A stretch of DNA of 55,092 nt from a virus, in the IMG/VR virus record IMGVR_UViG_3300044624_000829, positions 1 to 55,092 of that record, one strand, 5' to 3'. A program made the position numbers and the translations under genes. The notes under the pieces were generated by a model that saw only the letters and a program-made list of their open reading frames with translations, did not search any database and was not told the origin of the DNA. This document shows positions 9,001-17,400 of the stretch, in pieces. Numbering within the stretch: the first letter of the stretch is position 1; each line of letters opens with the position of its first letter.

Positions 9001-11405
9001 TGAGTTTTAACTTTATTAGATACAAACCCTAATGTAACAACTTCACTATAAGATCTATTACCAAACATTCTTTGAAATAAATCTTTAAGAATTTCAAAGA
9101 ATCTTGCGATTGGAGATTTTAATTCTTTATTATATTTACTTCTATTACGAGCATATTTTCTAAATTCTTCTGCTAAAAATTCTTCTAGTTCTAATTCTGT
9201 TGCTGTATCAAAAGATCTGGTTTTCTTTTTACCTTGTACAGTTACAGTAAAAGTCTTTCCTTTATTTTCAGTACGTAATGAATTATATATTTCATTTCGT
9301 TGTGTTTCAGTTAATAGTCCTTCAAAATAAGCGTGAAATACTTCGTGATATAAATCTGTATTATTAGATCCTTTCCATAAACTAATTGTATTCCCAATAA
9401 AAGATGCTACAAACTTTGGACCTTTAGCATGAAAATCATCACTCATTGCTAATTTTAATACTTTCAACCATCCTGAATTCTTTAACCAAGTCATAGCTAA
9501 AGTATCTTCATTCCAAAACAAATTGCTTTCTAAATCATTTATACGTGACTTATCAGCTATAGATTGAAACATTATATCTTCAGAAGGTGCTGTATCTTCT
9601 GTATTAGGCATAGTTGGATTAAATGCCAAATAAGGAAACGCAGGTCTTATATTTTTACTTGCATCAACAACAATAGTAGTATCTGTACTTTCAATAATAT
9701 GTTGTTTTAACGGTTTTGTTTTTACAGTTAATACGTTACTTTGAATAGAATCTATTCTATATATTTCTCCAGTTTCAATACTAAGTGTGCTGGGTAGTAA
9801 TCCAAAACTAACTGTAGGTTTCATAAGAATCATAGGTCGTCCATTAACTCTTACATATTGACCTTGCTTTATATTTTTTAATTTTCTTAATATTTCTTGT
9901 TCTGTTTTGCCTTCTACAACTGTATAATTTGTAGGAGCTGTATAGTTATTTGAAACAGGAACAAAATGCCATTTACTAATATGTTCTTTAAAAGCAGTTC
10001 TAAAGTTTTCAATATTTGCTCTTAGTTTCTCTTTATCTTTAACTGCAGTAGTACTTATGGTATAATTTTGACCAGCCAGCACAATTCCCGTTACTTGATT
10101 AAACGTGTTAAATTTAATTTCAAATCCTACACCACTTGTTCCTCCATGCGATAATATAGGCATGTATGATCTTATAAATTTTTCTCTAACATCTTTTGAA
10201 ATAGAAACACCTTGATATCTTAAACTATTATTAGTCAATAAATCAACAAATAAATCTATTTCATCTTCAGTTAAAACTTCAGCAAAAGCTCTTTCTCGTA
10301 ATGGTTCTATAACATCATAGTTAGGAATTCTTATAGCCGCACCTTTAAATGTACCAGTAGCATTTATTTCAAAACGTAATTGATTTAGATTAGCTACCTC
10401 TACTAGCGGTGTAGCTAGTAAAGTGTGATGTTCAATAGTACCTTGACTACTACGCGATAAATCTATTGTAAAAAATACTTCATTTTCTGCTTGTACTTGT
10501 TTAATACCATCTTTTATAAATTGTAAGTAAACATCAACTTCTTCATTAATTTCTGCAAGCGCTTGTTGTTTAGTTTTATTTTTTGAATTTTCTACGTATG
10601 CTTTTATTTGAAATTCAAATGCTTTCTTATTAGTCTTTATAGGAAAAATAGGAAATACGCCGTTATCATCTAAAACACCTTGCTCATTAAACGTAACTAA
10701 ATTTCCACTAGAATTAACGAGCACCATTACATATGGACCAGCATTAATTTGTTCTTCTGCAGTTAAAGTTTCACGATATGCCGGATTATTAATTACATCC
10801 TTTTTATTTACAAGTTTAAATTGTAAATTTTCAGAATTTGAAGAATTATAAATTCTTAATTGTATTTTAGATACAATTTCTTTTTTAGGATCTAACTTAT
10901 TTAATTTATAAGATCCGTCTTCATCTTTTGTTGCTTCTTGATTTATTACTGTGTATAAAGGAATTTTAACACCTTCAAATCTTCCAATTATTATTTCTTG
11001 TAACGGAACATAAATTTCTTTTGATCCTACTGCGGATCCAATATTTTGTACAACACTTTTAAAATCTTCTGTATTATCTGACTGAACAGCTTTAATAATT
11101 AATGCACTATTTTCATCTAACTCTTTTTTAATAGATGAAAAATTATTTGCAAGTAGCGGATTAGTAGCAATATATGTACTAATAAGTTGTGGAGCAACAG
11201 TTAAATGTTGCAAAACTAATTCTTCTAAAGATATATCTTCAGCAGCCAATGAAACCTGTTCAGCATTAAAATCAGAAAGAGCTTCATTATAAAGCTCTGT
11301 TAATATCTGATCGTAGGTTTTATTTTCTTTTACTATATCTGGCAGTTTTCTATTAAAATAAGTTGATAATAATTTTAATGAACTAGGCGAAATACAAACT
11401 TTCAT
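1..11405 (-). CDS. Giant virion RNA polymerase polyprotein with zincin and AlkB-like domains (partial)
   Basis: The frame starts at ATG 11405, one base after the previous stop, and stays open to the left edge, giving at least 3801 residues. I translated about three-quarters of it by hand and checked the remaining lines for stop codons; none occurs. Order of parts: N-terminal region; zincin-type HEVFH at 687-691; RNA polymerase DPBB1-like segments (DGAAYISFDTYR near 1860, RKYQEYG with K1910, HK at 1934-1935, TGSK ending K1973); DPBB2 with RIPT at 2327 and catalytic DFDID at 2366-2370; a helical region with FVDVAANPWIFN near 2760; Gln/Thr/Pro linkers; an AlkB-like domain (about 3480-3610); and a possible Rossmann-like domain cut by the edge. 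Known crAss-like phages carry a virion RNA polymerase in such giant proteins, injected to transcribe early genes. The full length is unknown. Confidence 0.9.
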   Translation of the reverse strand, partial: MKVCISPSSLKLLSTYFNRKLPDIVKENKTYDQILTELYNEALSDFNAEQVSLAAEDISLEELVLQHLTVAPQLISTYIATNPLLANNFSSIKKELDENSALIIKAVQSDNTEDFKSVVQNIGSAVGSKEIYVPLQEIIIGRFEGVKIPLYTVINQEATKDEDGSYKLNKLDPKKEIVSKIQLRIYNSSNSENLQFKLVNKKDVINNPAYRETLTAEEQINAGPYVMVLVNSSGNLVTFNEQGVLDDNGVFPIFPIKTNKKAFEFQIKAYVENSKNKTKQQALAEINEEVDVYLQFIKDGIKQVQAENEVFFTIDLSRSSQGTIEHHTLLATPLVEVANLNQLRFEINATGTFKGAAIRIPNYDVIEPLRERAFAEVLTEDEIDLFVDLLTNNSLRYQGVSISKDVREKFIRSYMPILSHGGTSGVGFEIKFNTFNQVTGIVLAGQNYTISTTAVKDKEKLRANIENFRTAFKEHISKWHFVPVSNNYTAPTNYTVVEGKTEQEILRKLKNIKQGQYVRVNGRPMILMKPTVSFGLLPSTLSIETGEIYRIDSIQSNVLTVKTKPLKQHIIESTDTTIVVDASKNIRPAFPYLAFNPTMPNTEDTAPSEDIMFQSIADKSRINDLESNLFWNEDTLAMTWLKNSGWLKVLKLAMSDDFHAKGPKFVASFIGNTISLWKGSNNTDLYHEVFHAYFEGLLTETQRNEIYNSLRTENKGKTFTVTVQGKKKTRSFDTATELELEEFLAEEFRKYARNRSKYNKELKSPIARFFEILKDLFQRMFGNRSYSEVVTLGFVSNKVKTHFQQLYDGQIDISQFVAPQSNFEKFQSFEFDQDINMTNAEMHKAMSTMQTLYVNYIDNVVNPIFASDEIFDQATTAWIDIARIDPLNKTAIEPFEERFKKATVSFRTKYKQSAENFSGRNSIALQRNPRMLLNAIQYIQIRMDQLRKVKLKGAGITEGKIDAYIEAMQLVKQSLTDESLNQDLVQKAKATISNIESSVNRTDLQDVVMLSKALEYFGDYNVITEGFDALDGDNTSIMGIFLNNFTPLNLKGVEYVQDEKDINPEDWNFDKTGTEKKIADDVDGFTKFILSTLYDYQKAGRSTVANMSSLGIPKLLPFATALVKVVNATANKGTTEEEMYHALVKASAKDNVLKQLVERLGDPTNPNITPFEIDQWGNFWRSLNKADIKLLAYQLEKEDNAEKEESRLIAKVGKTHNNTNSQIKDWDFDFQKNVIDGVLDVYGEDIINGKLETGLLPTAIKNKWGAIAYYIKGDETNYFTSIERRNQLEKEGIKVKEQVMWKMDPVGFYRDLGIDFSYSEELQRILLEGSAEYDIEPKMTEYIYNSIVNREGAIKESQRIITNLKFVFGSFDYLQNENSKSSSKQVSLTGYLTKLANLALSLDEVAMSFMEYTAYGERMSTKSLHSSLSIELSLLNRTEIYDRTLGEYRPVVYSDLINTPGMQHYNYENNPEVSANLTIVKMYNLDKDKTDSDYGKRNLDIKITLQHLTGAKVVHNGVEKGVKSRKSDERTKFNTDFGQTLANYQEIMRTSDKSSSMVTNHPIKKDNETEIRKGLWINNLETFQMYQDNYNGTLLFDVFKGHIESELLRMTRLNKVQERIDNGETVLFDPKFLARGKTWFKFSSLLSKSVKDRLQELQLEESFTIVDAINEFDPTLIQDIEKDLKDYFGWRATQLHTEKDKILTVADNISEEYTLGEESEFTTRMRLFQIFIINNYIQNLNYGTFLGDPANYGVSEEAFHKRIAGKISTGRMMRHSESWYNYINSSKYERDGFSKNHFDSLSQERRQELGLTDTYQERIYNGHLQTAIILEAKSDSVYRKHYAEVLGIPQEKYSEMKEADGAAYISFDTYRLLSKSHQEWSDEQEDVYQAMLRGENINQLKIKATFPVRKYQEYGPLLNADISEQVRLQLISFHKYSVIPLIPTLIEGAPLEQVHQMMMEQGIDYVTFQTGSKLSNVVRINQDGPQYDNPYVINKEKTTIDGKEVDIDVRSLNRDIKFTKNTIHVRHLKSVSQQSEGYHGTVTLPSQMRKINLTGLFDKNDVPRDYKGRKKWKNLSYNEKLAASENFKWIQEYISTMDNLVAIARDEIVEDLGLRRVVNPTTGEIEYSGTTEKFAQYIKEQLSNKQLTAEEVAFIYDKSTNQLIPDLSLSLNSSKIEEVLIKLADDELRRLEVNGEPLVQVPGTMLEGVVEKPRLASTEEVFQYGNNGLSTYYGLKEDGTVATSENDLKYVKSMEIKISLQGDFKKLLYTQFKGQKIIQYESVFDEKTKEFKYQVDFDASLKRLNEALLDEEWLDLYEEFITLPATRIPTSQFSMLESARVKEFLPPIAGPIVILPSEIVAKSGSDFDIDKLFSLYPNIVNINGNIELAEYIPGIKETRTELSDAVELARQEVEKVQDLINKEYSGKEWLFKNKESVSAQVKEILSEVYDNMNSLRSERKTLREEAEKVFKGEGKYKNWNQSKKNKFHHGPNGTTARIKELNDEINKLHDQIKLEGGEIISEEYAAYDDEIERLKSEDLAKANEKLDLALRRLYGKSRKAIENKIVSLLNQRITNPSMFKSLAEPNSTDMFDGIAADLGRKLTKAYNKFDNRTVEDIRNNVPVAPINENSTIANSTIFDYRYNLLKHQENFKGMDALGIAAVTSTYYALLTQFGGTLNGLSDSQQEIYNDALLIVTRSLNGEAINENKLAKAKETLASFPKALTIKFPHNKDGNKIALGYLENIDGKTIQDVIGQLINGFVDVAANPWIFNVQGNMQNVPQMLLMVMAGMKVDDVVNFASLPMVIEYNTLKEEMKGVFSGITKEYKKAPFASNNTKTVARAQILARYQEMLMKDQLEIMPDDEYNAFMANSLNPLDLMADKYLSDRVTQDITEDNVADHYKLLAHYFQVEDMAEDFTAFTMATKFDTQKPQSLTEYQARLDELVKLRANTKSAIPFMWYEKLLEKDENGVFGSILGIFNNDQFIIDLFASRFAIRNNPMTMKKSLFVDRPKNVDKELAYIGFKDDFGFFLYQNAFFKSQNYDGYEFVANENIQVPINVEGNTIYYSPALIEGSILDFNIKYETEFFPTKGHYLRYRVELEKIEAEFSQLTDKEIRAKYYYMGSTTNTISFIKDKLALWRSRNNVAFFDMRMGVVTMIESMKKKHPDLKERFQFIADLRREYTVATQKANFYIDDLEDPLLVNTYKENLADLKNSEYPEVAELFELFDHLAILQAGASSSGITNLSRIIDQSKFYSTIEEEIGVSEIVKQLEEGVSQMRQGIPMKDIKVPLLDQFVEVYQRESVPKWYQRKKGLNLMIDEFEFESEGKALNNLSTVLVKAYTKFDGVNIPYPKLTLDNLLIDTAMSTQPSTQPTKAPVSNINKPKGEEVVPGIYVNQAALTKEEQLELFDYLKPYLEEQAAKTNKGAQASKMIGLGLRWDYKSNNVGRTAVNIPDVINPSNKNKYGYYDVSINDQPLGQISPRFRELMQKATGVDMTNYDGAIINLYEKDTFISSHNDVDESRSASKYPVIGINLGGKGNFSIERIPGEGQLNLEAGTGYIFGVDGVNREVWHRTFPTPQNTFLPELTTKIDGKTYPAGSHRITITMRRVMPLEPGMPTAPAIVSTQQSTTTSSQAEQIKKGAELDLSSPGLDINWEFLDAVKGKPVAVINKTKFHVQDEYLQEALDEILMDYFGIDNTGDVIEIRPKSIGQTKDNISIAFSEEKRAKHSFVDEQMANSSTIAIGKETDMIAKPSVATFYATEIQRLYPEKLASKTTKFKETDKVWIFGSALFESSYAGKMG
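579..990 (-). other. AlkB-like 2OG-Fe(II) dioxygenase domain in the giant protein
   Basis: Read by hand: NLY, then HND at residues 3515-3517 (855-863), then H3572 (690-692) in VWHRTFP, then RITITMR with R3601 and R3607 (585-605). In E. coli AlkB the corresponding residues are N120/Y122, H131-x-D133, H187 and R204...R210. The spacing N to H (11) and H to distal H (57 versus 56) fits closely. Strands such as YPVIGINLGG and AGTGYIFG also fit the jelly-roll. Fe and 2-oxoglutarate ligands all appear present, so the domain is probably active. Confidence 0.82.
4250..4480 (-). other. RNA polymerase DPBB2 catalytic region (DFDID)
   Basis: RIPT (R2327), then FLPPIAGPIVILPSEIVA, then the triple-aspartate DFDID at 4296-4310 (D2366, D2368, D2370), followed by K. 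This matches the DxDxD signature that binds the catalytic magnesium in all two-barrel RNA polymerases. Crassvirales enzymes often have DxDxD rather than DFDGD. Confidence 0.85.
5440..5860 (-). other. RNA polymerase DPBB1-like region of the giant protein
   Basis: Segments DGAAYISFDTYR, RKYQEYGPL, FHKYSVIPLIP and TFQTGSK occur in this order. They supply basic residues (K1910, K1935, K1973) of the kind that line the first double-psi beta barrel in two-barrel RNA polymerases (beta-like). The order agrees with my recollection of crAss-like giant polymerases. Confidence 0.75.
9165..9347 (-). other. Zincin metalloprotease motif inside the giant protein
   Basis: HEVFH (9333-9347, residues 687-691) is preceded by a hydrophobic strand and by DLY. 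About 55 residues later comes EEFLAEEF (residues 741-748), which can supply the third zinc ligand, as in gluzincins. A likely role is self-processing of the giant chain or cleavage of partner virion proteins; this is inference. Confidence 0.7.
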
Positions 11406-11406
11406 A

Positions 11407-14400
11407 TTACTTACAAGTTTTAAATTGTTCTGCTATTTGAGATCTTAAATCTTCTTCGTTAAGATCTTTATCAACATCAGACATGATATTATTAAAGTTA
11501 CTAAAAAAATCGGTAAAACTAGCCTTAATTATCTCAACATCATTATTATTTAAAGATAAATCTATAGGGTTAGTGTTTAGTGTACTACCTGGTTCATATA
11601 TATCAGCAATGCTAGGAAATAGTTCTGTGATACCTTCTACTTGAAATATCTCATTTGTTAACTGATTCCTTAATCCAAAAAGTACACGTTGATCTGTATT
11701 AGTATTTATAGGCGTTATTTCGTATACACCTGCCGGAACAACATCCGTTGAAGATTGAAATTCATTAATTTTTATAGTACGAGAAGGACTAAATATCTGA
11801 TTGCTAAATGATGCTAAACGATATTTAATAGATCTAATAACTGCATTTTTTTGATTATCGCTATATGCTGTAGATGTATTGTACAATGACAAGTAAATAT
11901 AAACCAAATCTTCAAACTTAGAATTAGCTGTAATTAAGTTGAACATTGTTCCTACTTTTTGTGCTGGATTCATACCAGAGATAGTATTTACATCATACTC
12001 TCTAACTTTTTTTACAATAGGATCAATTGCTGTTTTAGGAACAAAATCTTCTTCTTCTACATCTTCTTCAACGTCTGGTTTTTTTGTTGTATCCTTATAT
12101 ATTTCATCATAAGCTCTACGTTCTACATCATTAGCAAGGTCTTCTCTTGTACCTTGATATGTTCCGTTGAGTATTTGCCCTAACGTAGTTGCTTCAAAAT
12201 CTAAATAAATTTGATTTACGTTTGAGCCTTCTGATTCCCAATAAGCATTTAAAATTTGATTATATTCATATGCTTCTTGTTCTTCAGCTTCTTTAAATTC
12301 TCTATTACGTTTTTCTTCTTCTGTTTCTTCTGTTTCAATTTCAGGTTGACCATAAGTATTTATTAATTCATCTATCATTTTAGATATACCGCCAAATCTT
12401 AAAATTACATCTACAACTTCTTTTTTAGCATCCTCGGTATCAAAATTCATAGCTTCAGTACGATTCTCCCATATAATATGTGCAAGTCCATCAAGTGTTA
12501 CTCCTGTTGTATTATTAAGAATACTCATTCTTGCGGCACTTTCAGCTTTAATACTTTTAGGACCTTTTAAGCTTTTTGTATTACCTAATAATTTTTGTAT
12601 AACTGAAGAATTTATTTTACCTCCTTTAATAAACCATTTTAAAACTAATGCTCGCACATCATTACCAGTATCAACAAGTAACGCTTGTTCTTTTCTAGAA
12701 AGCTTTGTTGATTTTGTATCAAGCTTATCTTGTTGTTGCTGCATAGTATCAATCTGCGCTTGAGTTTTAGTTGTAATTCCATAGTTACCAACTTTTCTTT
12801 TACTTTCACTCCAGGCAATAGTTAAATTAGATCTAACAGCATTTAATTTTTTGTTTAAAGCGTTTACTAATTCAGATGTTATTGCTCGATTATTTGCCGC
12901 ATTATTTAATTGTGTACGAACATAATCTTCAACTTGCGTAACAGATTTATTTTTAACATTAAACTTACTTACTGTTTCAGCCAACCTGGAACCATTAGAT
13001 AAATATTTTAAAACAGCATCAACAAAATCTAAATGCTCTAGTCCAAACAAACTTATTTGAAAATTACGCAAATACGCAAGGTCTCGTTTATTAATACTCC
13101 ACGTTGAAAATCTCGAAGCATAGCCTTTATTAGTTCCTTCGTAGTTATGTTTAGATGTATCTAAATAATTCCAATTATACTTAACATTACTTGTTACTTC
13201 ATCAAATTCATCAGCAGGCACCCCAGAAGATTGTTTTAATTGATCTTCAGTTTTTAAAGTTCCTAACGTTGAAAAATCAATAGGTGTTGTAAATGATGAA
13301 GTTGTGGTACTTTTACTTTTGTTAACAGGACTTAATACAGGTAAATCTATTTGAACAACTGAACCCGTTTGAGCAACCGGGCCCGTAGGTTTTTTCCAAT
13401 ATATATTATTCTCATTTAATCCAAACTTTTGTAAATAAGGTAACAATGCAGCTTTTACCTTTTCAAATTCTTCTTGAGTTTTAACTTTTATATTTGGAGT
13501 TTTAACGTTTGTATTTTGAAACGCATCCTGATTTAGATCTATCCCTAGTTCATTTACTATTGCGTCACCATTTATAGAAACTCTATCTGTTATTAGATTA
13601 CCATTTTCATCATATTCTAATTGATATGTGTTTCTATCTATTTGATTACCCCATATTCTAAGTCCATCAGTAGATATACTAGTTTTTTCTGTGTACTTAT
13701 GATCAGAGGGTAGTCTTTCCTGAACAGAAGACATCATTGTCTTAAAGTTCTCTTTCTTTTTATTATCTACTTCTGCGTTTCCAGTTTCTTTGTTTTCAAA
13801 TTTAGAACTCCACTTATTTGTTGGTTTTCCATTTTCGTATATTCTATAATATCCTACAAAATTCTCTTCTGAAAACCCGCTTATTACAGTATCTATTAAT
13901 CCAGTTTTTTCATTTGCATATGTAGCTACAGCTATTCCATTTATCACATCAACAGTAACAGGAATTGCATTTTCTGCAGATCCTGTTGGTAACGTTGCTC
14001 CTATAAATAAATCATCAACGCCTTCTTCTTTTAGTTTAGTTTCTGTTTCTTGATTCATCCGAGTTATTTCAGATGTATCAATGCTACTAGGATTTTTTAC
14101 TTCTGCAACTGGTATATCAAACGTAAGACCATCTGTAAATCCTTCAGTAATATCAAACAATGTTTGATCAAATGCTTCTGCTAATTTTTTAAATTCCTCA
14201 ATAGATGTAGCATTTGCAAGTTCAGTAGCAAACTCGTTTAATTGTTCCGTAGTAAAGACAGTTGTTAAGTCAATATCAGGATACACTGATTGTATATCTT
14301 CTACTGATTGTATAGGAGAGGTATACTCAATTTTAGGTTCTTTACGATTAGGATCAAATGGAACAATAGAAGCTTTTGTTGTAAAGTCAACAATATAGTT

Positions 14401-17400
14401 TACTTTATCTTCTGCTTTTGATACAATCCCTGTATCCGTTTCAGTAAAGGTATATATCATACCTGAACGACCAACTAAAATATTGTATCGTTTATTTGCA
14501 TCACTTCGCGTAGCATAAATTTGATAGTTGCCTTGCGGTGTAATCTTAACTTTATCAATAGTAATTGTTACTTTAGCTTCTGTACCCCTATCACCTATTA
14601 TAGCTTCAAATTCTACACCTACAATATTATTAATATTGTTAGCCCATCCATTTTCAGAATACGTATCATTAATAAGTTGTTCTAATACAGTACGAGAATT
14701 TTCCGTTATTGTTACTTCTTCTCCTAAATGATTTATAAAAGTTGTAGTATAACGTAAGTTACGATCAATAAAAACCTCTTGAATGTTATCTAAAGCCCTT
14801 TGATTTGCATCATTTAATTCTTTGATAGCTTCAGCACTAAGCATTAAAGGTTTTGCTTCATCATTTTCTTCCTCATCTTCTTCCTCTGTAGTTTCTGTTA
14901 CAGCAGGTGCAGGTTGCTTATTTGCATTCCTATTATATTCTCCAATAATATTAATAAAAGACGTAGTAGGCATTAAGTCTTGTATCTCTTGTATCTGCTC
15001 GTCAGTTAAATAATCCAAAGCTTTTTCATCTCCTTGTAAAGCCAATAGATTAAACCCTCTAAAAACTGCTTCCTTAAATGCTACAGCATCGTCTTCTGAT
15101 ACCTTTTTTAAAAAACCTTGTACATTATCAGGTATATCTTTCTCATCCCTAGCTTGTAATTCTTGTAACTTCTCAATAGAAATAAGGGGAGCTTTACCTT
15201 TATTATTATTAAGATAAAACGCAGCTAACTTTAATTGAAGGTCTAACGGTAAATTTATAAATTCTGAACGGCTAGTGACAACTTGATTACTATCATCGTC
15301 CTCTTCATTTAACACAGGAGTTTTCAAATCAGGCTTTGCTCCAGTTGGAGTTTCTGTAACTGACTTTTCTTTTTGCTCAATACTCTTTAATTCTTTTATT
15401 AAAGTATCTACTTCTTTTTGTATAGCCAGCTTTTGTTTCTCTAGTTGTCCTATACGTCTAAACTTTAATCTACTTGTTCTATTAATCTCTGAGTTAATAC
15501 CATTTACATCTTGCTGTAATTTTTTAATTTTTAAATTAATTACTTTCTTTCTATCAGCTAATTCATTTAAATTAACAGGTACAGGTGCCGGCTCTTCAGT
15601 TACTTGTTCTTCTTCTACTTCTTCTTCCGGAGGTACGTTTGCTACGGGTGCAGTTTCTTCACCTTCCATTTCTTCAGGAGTAGGCTCTTCATCTTCTTCT
15701 ACCTCATCAGTTTCATCAGTTTCTTGTATAGGACCGCTTTCAGCAGTGTCTTCTATTATAGCTTCATCAATACTTAGTTGAGTTATACCCAGTATAGAAT
15801 CTAATAAAGATCCTTTAATACCATTTGCCCCTAATTCATCACGTAATTCATTATTTAAATTTCTCCATAATGATTCTTGGTTGACATCTGTTGAATTAAC
15901 AGTAGATGCTAAAAAATTTTGAAAGTTTATATTAGCATAAGCTTCTGTTAAAAATACCAAAGGATTATTAAAAATGTCAGAAGTTTCAGCTTGCGCTATT
16001 TCCATGCGTTTCTGCTGATCATCCTTATTGCTATTGTTAATGTTGTTAATGTGAGAAGTCTTTGCTAAATCCATTAACGTGGTAATGTTATTTTTTAACT
16101 CTTCATCAACTTGAAAACGTTTAACAAATACATTTTGTACAATTCCAGAAATAGCAATATACTCAAATGGCGTAGCTCTAAGTGCACGCACACCTTGATC
16201 ATATTGAGATTCTGTAATTTTATTTGAATTAACAGCTTTATCTAATTCAGCAATACTAGAATACTTTACTCCATTTATTTCATAATTAGCTCTAGCAAAA
16301 TCAAATGCCCCAAACCTTACATCTAATACCAGATCGCCATTTTCATTAAACGATACAGGACTTTCTGCTTCATCTGTAAGAATTACATTTCCGCTTAGTA
16401 TTTGATTTGTTATATGATACTCTTGTAACTTTTCTAATATGCGAATTTCAGATTTAGATAAATATCTATTTCCATAAGCCATCATATTATTTACAAAGTC
16501 TATAATAGGAACAGGAACGCCTTTATTTTTAGCTCCTACATATTGTTTAATTATTGTAGCTGCTCTACGTTTATCTGTTTTAGATTTATCTCTTGTTGCT
16601 CTTACACCAGTTTTAGCCCCTATAAGTTTTTTACCTTTAAGCTTTTTGTAATACTTTTCAATTATTTTAACTGCTTGTTTATACTTTTCGGCACTAATCT
16701 CTTCTTTACTATTAACATCAAATAATGTAGAAGGCATTACACCTTTATCGTACAAATCATCTAGTTCATCTAATTCAAAGATGATTCCATTTTCTAATAA
16801 CTCATTAAGCATATCATCTGATACTTCACGAGTTTGCCATGCTTCAATAGCTTTTTCTATATAAGCTTTTTTGTTTTTACCAAATTCAACAAGCATTTCT
16901 CTATTGGCACGTAACCATTGTGAACTATATTCCGGATTACTTAAAAGATCTGCATAGTATTCTAACTCTTTTGATTCTTCATCTAATCTGTAAAAATCAA
17001 ATAAAGAAGCAAAACGTCTTTTATATCTTTGATACAAATTTTTATCACTTGCTAACGCACTTGCATCTGGCATACTATTTAATTCAGTATTTACAGCAAG
17101 CATATATCTAGCAAATGCATCTTCCATGGCATCACGTTCTTTTTGAACAGAAGTAGCGTTAGATCTATCAAATTTAGGATCATTAAATTTTGTTAAAGAT
17201 TCTTGTAATGATTTTAAAGCGTCTAGCTTAATTACAAGTTGTTGATGTTCTCTAGTATTATCTAATTTATACTCTTTGTTGCTTTCAACTTGAGTAGTTA
17301 ACATATCTATTTGTTGCGCTAAATCTGATTCATTAGTAAGAGCTACAACATCTAAATCCGTAAGTTTAGTATTCTTTTTTAAATCAGATTTGATATTTTC

